Shown: positions 51,587 through 60,843, counted from the stretch's first letter. The stretch is 64,000 bases of DNA from JAAXGX01 sp965221595 (GCA_965221595.1 OZ244900.1:1798001-1862000); one strand, 5' to 3'. Made by a program: numbers and translations. The notes: generated from the letters alone by a model not told the origin.

Positions 51587-52981
51587 CTAGGGCAGGCCGG
51601 GACGGACGGCCTCCGCGACCTGCGCCGCGGCGGCGCGTCCCTGGGCAATGCAGTCGGGCAGGCCCACGCCGCCGAAGGCGGCCCCGATCAGGCGCAGTCC
51701 CGGCAGGTGGTCGAGCCGCGCTGCGATGGCGGCCAGCCGTGCCGGATGGCCTACCTCGTGCTGGGGGTTCAGCCGCGGCCAGCGATAGACGCGGGCGACG
51801 ACGGGCACGCCCCGGATGCCCAGCAGCTCGCGGAAATCGCCATGGACGCAGTCGATCAGGTCGTCGTCCGCTCGCTTCAACGCGGCGCCGTCGCGCGCGC
51901 CGCCGAGAAAGCCGCGCAGCAGCAGGTGGCCGCGCGGGGCGCGTTGCGGCCACTTCGAGGACACCCACGTGGCCGCCATCAGCGACACGCCGCGCTCGAC
52001 GCGCGGCACCACGAAGCCGGTGCCGCGGAGCGCGTGGCCGACGTCGGGGCGGGCGTAGCCCAGCGCGACGGTGGCGGTCGACGTATAGGAGATGGCGGCA
52101 CAGAGCGCCGCGAGGTCGGCGTCGAGGGAGCGTACCAGCTCCGCCGCGACGTACGCCGGCACGGCCAGGACGACGCGCTGCGCCGACACCTGCTCGCCGG
52201 TGGTCAGTGTCAACCGGAACGGGCCGGGGCCCTGCAGCCCGGCCACGCCGGCGCGCGTCCGGATCCGGGCAGGGTCCAGCGCGCGGACCACGGCCGCAAC
52301 CATTTCCCCGATGCCGCCCGGCAGCGACCGGAACAGCCCTTCGCCCGCGCCCCCGGCCCGCAGCGCGGTGAGTCCCCGAATAAGACTGCCGTGGCGCGCT
52401 TCCGCCTCGACCAGCCGCGGGAAGAGGGCGCGCACCGACAGGCGCTCGACGTCGCCGGCGTGGATGCCCGCCAGCAGCGGCTCGGCGATGTAGTCGACCA
52501 CCTCCTGGCCGAAGCGGCGGCGGAAGAACGATGCGATCGACTCGTCGTCCGTGTCACTCGCCGCCCGCCGGGGCACGAAGCGCTCCAGGGCCATGCGGAC
52601 CCGGCCGCGCGCCGAGAGCAGACGCGTCGCGACGAGCGGCCGCAGCCGCGTCGGCACGCCCAGCACCGAGGCGGCCGGCAACGCATGGAGTCGGCCCGCG
52701 CGCAGGACGAACGCAGTGCGGGGCTGCAGCGTCGGGACGAGGCGGCTGCCGAGCCCCAGTTCGTTGCACAGGTCTATCGCGGCCGGTTTCTGTACCAGCA
52801 ACGCGTCCGGGCCGCCGTCGATGGTGAACCCGTCGACGTGCTCCGTCCGGACGACGCCGCCGAGTCGGGCGGAGCGCTCCAGCAGGACGTGGGCCACGCG
52901 GCGCGTCTGCAGCTCGTAGGCCGCGGCCAACCCGCTGATGCCGCCCCCCACGACCGCGACGTCGACGTCGGTGTCAGGCAC
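51587..52981 (-). CDS. hemG: protoporphyrinogen/coproporphyrinogen oxidase (HemY type)
   Basis: A 464-residue FAD-dependent oxidase of haem biosynthesis. The FAD-binding dinucleotide motif is at the N-terminus (VDVAVVGGGISGLAAAYEL), followed by LLERSARLGGVVRT and FTIDGGPDALLVQKP. The C-terminus has GLRLIGAAFGGVGLPDCI with the FAD-closing motif. The GTG start at 52981 overlaps the hemE stop by 8 bp; the length fits the family. It performs the six-electron oxidation of the porphyrinogen; whether it acts on proto- or coproporphyrinogen cannot be told. Confidence 0.93.
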   Translation of the reverse strand: MPDTDVDVAVVGGGISGLAAAYELQTRRVAHVLLERSARLGGVVRTEHVDGFTIDGGPDALLVQKPAAIDLCNELGLGSRLVPTLQPRTAFVLRAGRLHALPAASVLGVPTRLRPLVATRLLSARGRVRMALERFVPRRAASDTDDESIASFFRRRFGQEVVDYIAEPLLAGIHAGDVERLSVRALFPRLVEAEARHGSLIRGLTALRAGGAGEGLFRSLPGGIGEMVAAVVRALDPARIRTRAGVAGLQGPGPFRLTLTTGEQVSAQRVVLAVPAYVAAELVRSLDADLAALCAAISYTSTATVALGYARPDVGHALRGTGFVVPRVERGVSLMAATWVSSKWPQRAPRGHLLLRGFLGGARDGAALKRADDDLIDCVHGDFRELLGIRGVPVVARVYRWPRLNPQHEVGHPARLAAIAARLDHLPGLRLIGAAFGGVGLPDCIAQGRAAAAQVAEAVRPGLP

Positions 52982-54020
52982 TGCGGGCGTGGACGAACTG
53001 CGCCAGGGCCTGGACGTGTTCGACCGGCGTTTCCGGCAGGATGCCGTGCCCGAGGTTGAAGATGTGCCCGGGCCGACCCGCCGCCTGCCGGAGAACCCGC
53101 TCGGCACCGGCCAGGAGGCGTTCGATCGGGCCCAGCAACAGCGTCGGGTCGAGGTTGCCCTGCACGGCCTTGTCGGCGCCGATTCGTTCCCACGCCTCGT
53201 CGAGCGGGATGCGCCAGTCGACGCCGATCACGTCGCCGCCCGCCTCGGTCATCGCCTCGAGCAGGGTGGCGGTGCCGGTGCCGAAGTGGATTACCGGTAC
53301 GCCGGATGCCTCGACGGCGCGCAGGATGCGCGTCGTATGAGGCAGCGCGAACTCGCGGTAGTCGCGCTCGCTCAGGGCGCCGACCCAGGAGTCGAACAGC
53401 TGCACGGCCTGCACGCCGGCCTCGACCTGGGCCAGCAGGTAGTCGCTGACGACCTCCGCCAAGGTCTCGGACAACGCATGCCAGACGGCGGGCTCGCCGT
53501 ACATCAGCGCCTTCGTGCGGGTGTAGGTGCGCGACGCGCCGCCCTCCACCGCGTAAGAGGCGAGGGTGAACGGCGCCCCGGCAAAGCCGATGAGCGGCAC
53601 GCGTCCGTCGAGCGCGTGCCGCACGAGGCGGATCGTCGCCAGCACGTGAGACAGGGCCTCCCGCGGGTCGCAGCGGCGGAGCCGGCGTACGTCGTCGGCG
53701 GCGCGGACGGGACGCTCGATGACGGGACCTTCGTTCTTGACGAAATCGAACGGAATGCCCAGCGGCTCGAGCGGGAGCAGGAGGTCCGAGAAGAGGATGG
53801 CTGCGTCGACGTCGAGCCGCTGGACCGGTTGCAGAGTCACCTCGGCGGCCAGGTCCGGACGCCGGCAGATGTCGAGCAGGGTGTGGCGGGCCCTGATGGC
53901 CCGGTACTCCGCCATGTAGCGGCCTGCCTGCCGCATGAACCAGACCGGCGTGACATCGACCGGCTCCCGGCGGCAGGCGCGCAGGAAGTTGTCGTTAGCA
54001 CCTGGGAGGTTGTCGCTCAC
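52974..54020 (-). CDS. hemE: uroporphyrinogen decarboxylase
   Basis: A 348-residue enzyme converting uroporphyrinogen III to coproporphyrinogen III. Signatures: VDVTPVWFMRQAGRYMAEYR, DAAILFSDLLLPLEPLGI (with the catalytic Asp), IGFAGAPFTLASYAVEGG, VQLFDSWVGAL and FNLGHGILPETPVEHV. GTG 54020 places VSDNLPGAND at the N-terminus; an ATG at 54053 is possible but would overlap the divergent gene. It is the first gene of a hemE-hemG operon. Confidence 0.95.
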   Translation of the reverse strand: MSDNLPGANDNFLRACRREPVDVTPVWFMRQAGRYMAEYRAIRARHTLLDICRRPDLAAEVTLQPVQRLDVDAAILFSDLLLPLEPLGIPFDFVKNEGPVIERPVRAADDVRRLRRCDPREALSHVLATIRLVRHALDGRVPLIGFAGAPFTLASYAVEGGASRTYTRTKALMYGEPAVWHALSETLAEVVSDYLLAQVEAGVQAVQLFDSWVGALSERDYREFALPHTTRILRAVEASGVPVIHFGTGTATLLEAMTEAGGDVIGVDWRIPLDEAWERIGADKAVQGNLDPTLLLGPIERLLAGAERVLRQAAGRPGHIFNLGHGILPETPVEHVQALAQFVHARSA

Positions 54021-54046
54021 CCCTGGTATGGTACTACCCGGTCCGA

Positions 54047-54760
54047 ATGCCATACCTGCGGTTCTCGCGCAACCAGCGCGGCTACGAGCACACCTTCGTC
54101 CTCCACACCTTCCGCGGCGAGGGACAGTCCAAGCCGCGTCTCTTGTACTGGTTCCGGACGCCGCCCGGTGTCCGGGTCGGGCGTCATCCCCTCGACGAGG
54201 AGGCTATCCGCGCGATCGAGGAAAAGAACCCGAACCTCGCATTCGACTGGGGCCGGATGCTCAAGGTGCAGCCGCCGCCCCCGCCGGATGCCGAGCGGCG
54301 CGGGAAGGCGCAGCGCGCCGCCCGGTCGAACCGGCGCGCCGGGCCGGGGCGGACCCCGCGGCCCGCGGTCGCGGCCGACGAGCCACGTCCGGTCTCCAGG
54401 CCGCAGGGTGATCCGCCCGCGGCTGGGCCGGAGGCGATGCCCGGGTTCGAGGCTGACGATCCGGTTCCGGCGTGGCAGCATCCGGTGGTGGCGCTGATGG
54501 GCGACGAGATGCTCGAGCGGCTGCGGGCGCGCTACGCGGAAATCAAGGTTCGGATAGCCGAGAAGCGGCTCGACCCGGACGCGCTCGACGCGCTGCGTAC
54601 CCGCGCCGAGGTGCTCAACCCGGACGGTTGGACCACCATGGAGGACGCCGTGCGCGGTATCGAGCGCTTCGAAGCGGAGGCCGAGGCCATCCGGGGCAGC
54701 CTCGGGAGGCGCCGGCCACGGACCCGCCGCGCGGCCGACAGCGGCGATTCGCCAGCCTAG
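54047..54760 (+). CDS. conserved hypothetical protein with proline-rich linker
   Basis: A 237-residue cytosolic protein. The first 75 residues form a conserved block (MPYLRFSRNQRGYEHTFVL, LLYWFRTPPGVRVGRHPLDE, AIRAIEEKNPNLAFDWGRML). A Pro/Arg-rich linker follows (75-140), and a charged helical C-terminus (HPVVALMGDEMLERLRARY, ALRTRAEVLNPDGW). No enzymatic motif. Divergent from hemE with start regions nearly touching; 22 bp before the VWFA gene. Function unknown. Confidence 0.75.
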   Translation: MPYLRFSRNQRGYEHTFVLHTFRGEGQSKPRLLYWFRTPPGVRVGRHPLDEEAIRAIEEKNPNLAFDWGRMLKVQPPPPPDAERRGKAQRAARSNRRAGPGRTPRPAVAADEPRPVSRPQGDPPAAGPEAMPGFEADDPVPAWQHPVVALMGDEMLERLRARYAEIKVRIAEKRLDPDALDALRTRAEVLNPDGWTTMEDAVRGIERFEAEAEAIRGSLGRRRPRTRRAADSGDSPA

Positions 54761-54782
54761 AGGCGCCGGAGGCTTTGCTATA

Positions 54783-56159
54783 ATGCGTTTCATCATGCGT
54801 ACTTCCAGACGCTCGTACACACGCGCGGCGGGACGTTGGGCGTGCGCGGCGGTCGTGGTCGTCGCGCTGGGCGTGATTGCCGGCGCGCAGCCGCCGGGCC
54901 AGGACCGACTCGGCCCGGAAGACGTCGGCCGTGTCCTCACGGGCAGCCAGGCGCCCACCTTTCGCTCCGGCGTCACCCTGGTGACGACGGACGTTATCGC
55001 CCGGGACGAGAACGGCACCTTCATACCGGATCTGACCCGGGACGAGATCACCGTCTTCGAGGACGGCCACCCGCAGGAGATTGCCTCGCTGGTGCTGGTG
55101 CACGGCGGACGCGTCTACAACCAGCTCCTGCCGCCGGCGCCGGTGCAGGAAGGCATCGTGCTGCCGCCGTCCAGGCCGGTGAACGACACCGCGGGCCGCA
55201 TCTTCATTCTCTTCGTGGACGATCTCCATCTGACGACGAGCCTGACGCCGAAGATCCGGCAGGTGTTCGAGACCATCGCCGACACGCTGATCCACGAGGG
55301 CGATCTGTTCGGCATCGTTTCGAGCGGGCCGTCCGCCATCAACGTCCAGATGACCTACGACCGGGCGCTGCTCTACTCGGCGATGGGCCGCATCACGGGC
55401 GACGGCTTCTCCAACCAGGAAATGATCGAGCAGTTGGCAGGCGGGCCGGGCGGGCCGAGCGAGCTGCGCTGGCGCGCACACAAGGCCTTCAAGCTGGCGC
55501 GCGACATCGTCCGCAACCTCGAGGATGTCGAGAACCGCCGCAAGGTGTTCGTCTACCTGAGCAGCGGCTACGACTTCAACCCGTTCGAGTACGAGCGCTT
55601 CCGGCAGAGCCCCATCGGCCGCGCGATGGAGGACGTGCAGGGAGCGGCCAATGCCAACGATTCCTTCTACCGCGGCATCACCGACCGCGACATCGACATG
55701 TTCAACGTGAACGAGCGGCAGGGGACCGTCTTCGCGGACAGCGACCTGGCGCTCGAGCTCAAACAGCTCACCCTGGCGGCCAACCGCGCGAACGCTTCGT
55801 TCTACACCATCGACCCGCGGGGGCTGGTGGCCGGACCTGACATCGGTTTCGACGTGCCGTTGCGGGAGTGGCGCGACCACGTCTTCCAGACACAGAACTC
55901 GTTGCGGCTGCTGGCGGAGCTCACCGGCGGCATGGCTGTCGTGAACCGTAACGATTTCGAGGACGCACTGGAAGAGATCGACGCGGAGACGAGCGACTAC
56001 TACGTGCTCGGTTTCTACTCGAGCAATCCAGATCCCACGTTCCGGACGCGGCGCCTGCGGGTGGAGGTCAACCGGGACGGTGCGACCGTGCGGCACCGCA
56101 CCCACTACTCGTTCCCGAGGGAGCAGGAGCAGCCGGTCCTCACGAACGCGGGAGGCTGA
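54783..56159 (+). CDS. exported VWFA-related acidobacterial-domain protein
   Basis: A 458-residue secreted protein with signal (residues 14-35) and the VWFA-related acidobacterial architecture: FRSGVTLVTTDVIARDENG, DEITVFEDGHPQEIASL, FILFVDDLHLTTSLT (degenerate MIDAS), VFVYLSSGYDFN, LTLAANRANASFYTIDPRG, LRLLAELTGGMAVVNRNDF and DYYVLGFYSSNPDPTFRTRRL. This family is strongly associated with Acidobacteriota and is one basis for the taxonomic call. SD GGAGG. Adhesion or surface role inferred. Confidence 0.9.
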   Translation: MRFIMRTSRRSYTRAAGRWACAAVVVVALGVIAGAQPPGQDRLGPEDVGRVLTGSQAPTFRSGVTLVTTDVIARDENGTFIPDLTRDEITVFEDGHPQEIASLVLVHGGRVYNQLLPPAPVQEGIVLPPSRPVNDTAGRIFILFVDDLHLTTSLTPKIRQVFETIADTLIHEGDLFGIVSSGPSAINVQMTYDRALLYSAMGRITGDGFSNQEMIEQLAGGPGGPSELRWRAHKAFKLARDIVRNLEDVENRRKVFVYLSSGYDFNPFEYERFRQSPIGRAMEDVQGAANANDSFYRGITDRDIDMFNVNERQGTVFADSDLALELKQLTLAANRANASFYTIDPRGLVAGPDIGFDVPLREWRDHVFQTQNSLRLLAELTGGMAVVNRNDFEDALEEIDAETSDYYVLGFYSSNPDPTFRTRRLRVEVNRDGATVRHRTHYSFPREQEQPVLTNAGG

Positions 56160-56172
56160 GCAGCGCTGCGGC

Positions 56173-57168
56173 ATGCCTGACGAGCGGGCACGTGCGGCGC
56201 GGACGGCGAGCGCCGTGATGGGGCGGTTCGTTTCCGCGCATCGTACCGTTCAGCTCGTTGGCATTGCTGCGTTCGTCCTCTGCTTCGGGGCGGTAGGCCA
56301 GGCACCCCACGCCGGGCCGGCCGCTGCCGTGCCCGCGCCGCGGGCCGCGCTGAACCCGACCGTCGATCCGCCCCGGCTGCTTGAGGTCTCCGACTTGCGG
56401 CAGCCGCGCATCCGCGCTCGCGCGGCGATGATCTACAACCCGGCAACCCACGAGATCCTGTGGGAGTCGAACGGCTTCGAGCAGCGGTCCATCGCCAGTA
56501 TCACCAAGGTGATGACGGCGCTCGTGTTCCTCGAGCGGCGGCCCGATCTCGACGGCGACGTCGTCATCTCGCGGCGCGACGTCCGGCGCGCGTCGACGAC
56601 GTATCTGCGCCGCGGCGAGGTGGTGTCGCTGTACAACCTGCTGCATCTGGCGCTCGTGGCGTCGGACAATGTCGCGGCACGGGCGCTCGCGCGCGTCTCG
56701 CCGTGGGGCACTGCAGGATTCGTCGAGCAGATGAACGTCATGGCGGCCACGCTGGGCCTGCACGGGACGAGGTTCGCCGATCCGTCCGGACTCGACAGCC
56801 GCAACGTCTCGACGGCCTACGACCTGTCGCGGCTCATTGCGCACGCCACGAGGCGTCCCGTCGTCTCCACCATCCTGCGCAAGCAGGTGCACCAGCTGCG
56901 CACCAGCCGGCGCCGGCTGACCGTGCGCAACACGAACCGGCTGCTGCGCGGCCAGCTGCGAGTGCACGGCGGCAAGACCGGCTACATCGATGCGTCGGGC
57001 TATTGCCTGGCCACGGTCGTGAAGCTGCCCGACCACGATCCGTTGTCGCTCGTGGTGCTCGGCGCCGGGTCCGGGGCGCGCCGGTTCTCCGAGGTGCGGC
57101 AGCTGGCCACGTGGGTGTCGCGGAACGGCGCCGCGCTCGCCGCCTCCACGGTGCGGCCGGCCGACTAG
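56173..57168 (+). CDS. D-alanyl-D-alanine carboxypeptidase (PBP5/6-like, S11)
   Basis: A roughly 331-residue peptidoglycan carboxypeptidase. Membrane or signal segment, then active-site motifs SITK (SIASITKVMTAL), SDN (LVASDNVAARAL) and KTG (VHGGKTGYIDASGY). It removes terminal D-Ala from pentapeptide stems in the periplasm. The start is uncertain: ATG 56173 or ATG 56218, neither with an ideal SD. The C-terminal PBP5 stalk domain is lacking. It starts 13 bp after the VWFA gene and 13 bp before trxB, suggesting one transcript. Confidence 0.88.
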   Translation: MPDERARAARTASAVMGRFVSAHRTVQLVGIAAFVLCFGAVGQAPHAGPAAAVPAPRAALNPTVDPPRLLEVSDLRQPRIRARAAMIYNPATHEILWESNGFEQRSIASITKVMTALVFLERRPDLDGDVVISRRDVRRASTTYLRRGEVVSLYNLLHLALVASDNVAARALARVSPWGTAGFVEQMNVMAATLGLHGTRFADPSGLDSRNVSTAYDLSRLIAHATRRPVVSTILRKQVHQLRTSRRRLTVRNTNRLLRGQLRVHGGKTGYIDASGYCLATVVKLPDHDPLSLVVLGAGSGARRFSEVRQLATWVSRNGAALAASTVRPAD

Positions 57169-57181
57169 ATTGGTGCCCCCG

Positions 57182-58111
57182 ATGCGCGACGTAATCATCA
57201 TCGGGTCCGGTCCGGCAGGGTTGACGGCTGCCCTGTACGCCGCCCGCGCGAACCTGCAGCCGCTTCTCATCGAGGGGCTGGAGTCTGGCGGCCAGTTGAT
57301 GTTGACCACCGCCGTGGAGAACTATCCGGGGTTCCGTGACGGGGTCATGGGGCCGGACCTGATGGCGGAGATGCGTGCGCAGGCCGAGCGCTTCGGCACC
57401 GAGTTCCTGCGCGGGGACGTCGTGAGCGTCAATCTGCAGGCGCCCCGCTTCGGCGTGTCGACCGCCGACGACACGTACCGGGCCCGGGCCCTCATCATCG
57501 CGACCGGCGCGTCGGCGCGGCTGCTGGGACTGGCGTCGGAGCGCGCGCTGATGGGCCACGGCGTGTCGACGTGCGCCACCTGCGACGGTTATTTCTTCCG
57601 CGACAAGCCGATTGCCGTGGTCGGTGGCGGCGACTCCGCGATGGAGGAGGCCACGTTCCTGACGAAATTTGCCTCGCACGTGACGGTGGTGCATCGCCGC
57701 GACACGCTGCGGGCGTCGAAGATCATGCAGGACAAGGCGCGCGGCAACCCCAAGATCTCATTCGAGTGGAACGCGGTCGTGGACGAGGTCACCGACACCC
57801 GGAAGGGCGTGGTGACCGGCATCGTCCTGCGCGATGTGAACACGGGCGAACGCAAGACCCTGCCGGTGGAGGGCGTGTTCGTCGCGATCGGACATACGCC
57901 CAACACCAGCCTGTTCAACGGGCAGATCGAACTCGATGCCGCCGGCTACATCGTGCCGCACGGCGGGGCGCGGACCAGCGTCGCCGGTGTGTTCGCGGCC
58001 GGCGACGTGCAGGACCACGTCTACCGGCAGGCGGTCACCGCGGCGGGCTCGGGCTGCATGGCCGCGATCGACGCCGAGCGCTACCTCGAAGGCCTGCCGG
58101 CCGAGTCCTGA
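57182..58111 (+). CDS. trxB: thioredoxin-disulfide reductase
   Basis: A 309-residue flavoprotein that reduces thioredoxin with NADPH. FAD motif VIIIGSGPAGLTAALYAARA, GGQLMLTTAVENYPGF, redox motif STCATCDGYFFRDKP (both Cys present), NADPH motif AVVGGGDSAMEEATFLTKF and HRRDTLRASKIMQ, and the C-terminal VFAAGDVQDHVYRQAVTAAG. ATG 57182 chosen over an upstream TTG. Typical length and all catalytic residues intact. Confidence 0.97.
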   Translation: MRDVIIIGSGPAGLTAALYAARANLQPLLIEGLESGGQLMLTTAVENYPGFRDGVMGPDLMAEMRAQAERFGTEFLRGDVVSVNLQAPRFGVSTADDTYRARALIIATGASARLLGLASERALMGHGVSTCATCDGYFFRDKPIAVVGGGDSAMEEATFLTKFASHVTVVHRRDTLRASKIMQDKARGNPKISFEWNAVVDEVTDTRKGVVTGIVLRDVNTGERKTLPVEGVFVAIGHTPNTSLFNGQIELDAAGYIVPHGGARTSVAGVFAAGDVQDHVYRQAVTAAGSGCMAAIDAERYLEGLPAES

Positions 58112-58144
58112 TCGCCGAGGCCCCGGGCCTGTCGGCGCCATAGG

Positions 58145-59209
58145 TCATTTCTCGATCCAGCCCCCGCCGAGCACCGTCGCACCGTCGTAGAACACCACTG
58201 CCTGCCCCGGACTGATCGCCGGCTGGGGGTCATCGAACTCGACGTCCGCAGCCCCATCCTGCGGGACGCTGACCGTGGCCGGGGCGGCAGCGTGCCGGTG
58301 CCGGATCTGCGCGGCTACGCGCAATGGGGCGGACGGTACCCGGCCGGCAATCCAGTTCACCGCGCCCGCGCGCAGCGTGCACCGTTCGAGCGCCCGCCGC
58401 GGACCGACCGTCACGCGCCCCGACACGGCGTCCAGCCCGGTGACATACAGGGGCGTCGGACCGGAGATGCCGAGGCCGCGCCGCTGGCCGACGGTGAAGC
58501 GATGGACGCCGGCATGGTGTCCCAGCGTCCGGCCCGCGCCGTCCACGATGCGGCCCGGCCGCACGGCGTCCGGTGCGCGGCGCGCCACGAAAGCCGCGTA
58601 GTCGCCGTCCGGGACGAAGCAGATCTCGTGGCTGTCGGGCTTGTGCGCGACCGGCAGCGAGCGAGCCTCGGCGTAGGCGCGGACCTCCGACTTGCGGCGC
58701 GTACCGAGCGGGAATTGCGCGCAGGCGAGCTGGGCCTGCGTCAGGCCGAACAAGAAGTACGATTGGTCCTTGGCGGCATCGACGCCGCGCTTGAGGAGGT
58801 ACGCGCCGTCCGCCGACTGTTCCACCCGCGCGTAGTGCCCGGTGGCAACCGCCGCGGCGTCCAGCCCCTGCGCGCGCGCCAGCAGGGTGGTGAACTTCAG
58901 TTCGCTGTTGCAGCGGACACAGGGGATCGGCGTGCGGGCGGCGGTGTACTCGCGCACGAAGCGCGACACCACGTGCGTGTCGAACTGCCGCTCGAAGTTG
59001 ACGATATAGTGCGGAATGCCGAGCCGGCCGGCGACCCGGCGGGCGTCGTGGAGATCGTCGAGGGTGCAGCAGCTCCCGAACTGCGGCCCGCCTTCGCGCT
59101 GATCGTAGAGTTGCATCGAGAGGCCGACGACGTCGTGGCCCTGCTCGGCCAGGAGCGCCGCGGCTACGGACGAGTCGACGCCGCCGGACATGGCGGCCAC
59201 TATGCGCAT
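58145..59209 (-). CDS. mnmA: tRNA-specific 2-thiouridylase MnmA
   Basis: A 354-residue enzyme that thiolates U34 of tRNA Glu/Gln/Lys. PP-loop SGGVDSSVAAALLAEQGHDV, GSCCTLDDLHDARRVA, catalytic Cys regions PIPCVRCNSELKF and SHEICFVPDGDY, HYARVEQS and GQRRGLGISG. The sulfur donor, a cysteine desulfurase, is encoded nearby (59677-60843). The start lies 11 bp after the stop of the RTX-like ORF and has only a weak SD, so translation may be coupled to that ORF. Confidence 0.95.
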   Translation of the reverse strand: MRIVAAMSGGVDSSVAAALLAEQGHDVVGLSMQLYDQREGGPQFGSCCTLDDLHDARRVAGRLGIPHYIVNFERQFDTHVVSRFVREYTAARTPIPCVRCNSELKFTTLLARAQGLDAAAVATGHYARVEQSADGAYLLKRGVDAAKDQSYFLFGLTQAQLACAQFPLGTRRKSEVRAYAEARSLPVAHKPDSHEICFVPDGDYAAFVARRAPDAVRPGRIVDGAGRTLGHHAGVHRFTVGQRRGLGISGPTPLYVTGLDAVSGRVTVGPRRALERCTLRAGAVNWIAGRVPSAPLRVAAQIRHRHAAAPATVSVPQDGAADVEFDDPQPAISPGQAVVFYDGATVLGGGWIEK

Positions 59210-59220
59210 GCGGAACTCGA

Positions 59221-59451
59221 CTAGATGATGAAGTCGTCCGCCTCCAGCGTCCCGATCCGGTCGACCGGGATCACGAGGATGCGGCCGCCGTTCTCGATGC
59301 CCAACCCGATTGCCTGCCCGGGGCTGCCCACGAGCCGGTCGTTACCGCCGCCGCCGTAGAGCTGGTCGTCGCCCGCCCCGCCCTACGGAATGTCGTCATC
59401 GGGGCCGCCCAGCAGGACGTTGTCGTACATGTCGCCGAAGAAGTTCGCCAT
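59221..59451 (-). pseudogene. RTX-repeat mini-ORF interrupted by an in-frame TAG
   Basis: A 76-codon frame read from an SD-preceded ATG (GGAGAGATGGAGC, ATG 59451) gives MANFFGDMYDNVLLGGPDDD and IP, then TAG (59385-59383), then GGAGDDQLYGGGGNDRLVG and a C-terminus RILVIPVDRIGTLEADDFII. The GGxGxDxLxGGxGxD core is a calcium-binding RTX nonapeptide repeat. The frame continues unbroken to TAG 59221, just before mnmA. Either a pseudogene by point mutation (for example TAC or TAT to TAG) or two tiny ORFs. No secretion genes are nearby. Confidence 0.5.
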
Positions 59452-59676
59452 GCTCCATCTCTCCGTCCGCCGCTGCGGTAAGCGTAATGCCGATACGAGT
59501 CGGTAGTCTGCATCGCCGGGTGCGTTCGCTGCATGTCCGGGGCGAAATCATGGAGGATCGGCCCGGTCGAGAACCTGCGGCCACCGGCGGCACCCGAATC
59601 GATAGGCTCCAAGCGTAGCCCTTCGTCCGTCTCGACGAGCTGCGCGCCCGCTGGCGGCGCGAAACACCGGCCGGGC
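59452..59676. other. spacer between the desulfurase and the RTX-like ORF
   Basis: The minus strand has a readable stretch (AQLVETDEGLRLEPIDSG, GGRRFSTGPILHDFAPDM) with no clear start or homology. It may be the remnant of the secreted protein whose RTX tail lies next to it, but this is speculative. Confidence 0.3.
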
Positions 59677-60843
59677 TCACTGAGCCCCGACAGGCTGGCC
59701 GGTGCGCGACAGCGCCCGCAGACGCTCGACGACCCGCGGCAGGATGGCGACTACGCGGTCGATCTGCTCAAGCGTGTTGCCCAGGCCGAGGCTGAAGCGA
59801 ATCGAGTTCTGGGTGCGATGCGGCGGAAAGCCCATGGCGCGCAGCACGTGCGACGGCTCGAGCGTGCCGGACGAGCACGCCGAGCCCGTGGAAACGGCCA
59901 CCCCTTCGAGGTCGAGGGCGATCAGCAGCGATTCGGCCTCGACGCGGTCGAAGCTGATGTTCGTGGTGTTCGGCACGCGCCGGCCGGGGTCGCCGTTGAC
60001 GACGGAGCCCGGGACCGCCTTCAGGATCCCGGCTTCCAGCCGGTCCCGTAGGGCTGCGATGTCGTCCGCACCGGCGTCCAGCTTCGCGCGTGCGACTCGG
60101 GCGGCGGTTCCCAGTCCCGCGATGGCCGCGATGTTCTCGGTGCCCGCCCGCCGCCGCCGCTCCTGCCCGCCGCCTGTCGTCGCCGCGACCAGGCGCCGGC
60201 CGCGCCGCACCCAGAGGGCGCCTACGCCCTGCGGGCCGTTGAACTTGTGGGCCGACAGCGACAGGAGATCGACGCCGAGCCGATCCACGTCGATCGGGAC
60301 CTTGCCTGTCGCCTGCACGGCATCGGTGTGGAACAGGGCCCCGCGCGCCTGCGCCAGCCGCGCCAGCTCGGCGATCGGCTGGAGCGTGCCAATCTCGTTG
60401 TTGGCCAGCATGATCGACACGAGCGCGGTCGCCGGAGTCAGCGCCGCCTCCAGCGTCTGCGGCGACACGATGCCGCGACTGTCGACCGGGAGCAGCGTCG
60501 TGGTCCAACCCCGGCGGGCCAGCGCCTTGTAGGTGTTGAGAACCGCCTCGTGCTCGATGGCGCTCGCGATGAGGTGCCGCCGTGGCTCCGCTGCCTCCGC
60601 GACGCCGCGGATCGCCAAGTTGTCCGCCTCGGTGCCGCCGCTCGTGAAGACGATCTCCTGCGGCCGCCCGCCGATCAGGTCGGCGACCGCGGCGCGTGCG
60701 GTGTCGAGCCGGGACTTGGCCATCTGTCCCAACGTGTGCACGCTCGACGCGTTGCCGAACTCGCCGCGCAGGACCGCGACGGTGGTCTCGAGCACCGCCG
60801 GCTCCAGAGGCGTCGTCGCGTTGTGGTCGAGATACACGTGCAT
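59677..60843 (-). CDS. cysteine desulfurase (IscS/NifS family)
   Basis: A 388-residue PLP enzyme that removes sulfur from cysteine for Fe-S clusters and tRNA thiolation. Motifs: YLDHNATTPLEPAVLE, FTSGGTEADNLAIRG, SIMLANNEIGTLQPI, LFHTDAVQATGKVPID, PLP lysine in LSLSAHKFNGPQGVG and the active-site Cys loop VSTGSACSSGTLEPSHVL. Same strand as mnmA, its expected sulfur acceptor. Starts at ATG 60843; no SD strong enough to decide other starts. Confidence 0.95.
   Translation of the reverse strand: MHVYLDHNATTPLEPAVLETTVAVLRGEFGNASSVHTLGQMAKSRLDTARAAVADLIGGRPQEIVFTSGGTEADNLAIRGVAEAAEPRRHLIASAIEHEAVLNTYKALARRGWTTTLLPVDSRGIVSPQTLEAALTPATALVSIMLANNEIGTLQPIAELARLAQARGALFHTDAVQATGKVPIDVDRLGVDLLSLSAHKFNGPQGVGALWVRRGRRLVAATTGGGQERRRRAGTENIAAIAGLGTAARVARAKLDAGADDIAALRDRLEAGILKAVPGSVVNGDPGRRVPNTTNISFDRVEAESLLIALDLEGVAVSTGSACSSGTLEPSHVLRAMGFPPHRTQNSIRFSLGLGNTLEQIDRVVAILPRVVERLRALSRTGQPVGAQ

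Noticed and set aside
57182..58111. Possible selenocysteine in thioredoxin reductase
   Set aside because: The redox motif CATC has both Cys encoded normally and no in-frame TGA; the protein is an ordinary TrxB.
59383..59385. Pyrrolysine reading of the amber codon in the RTX-like ORF
   Set aside because: Pyrrolysine is confined mostly to methylamine methyltransferases in organisms with pylTSBCD. Nothing in the window supports it; a point mutation is simpler.
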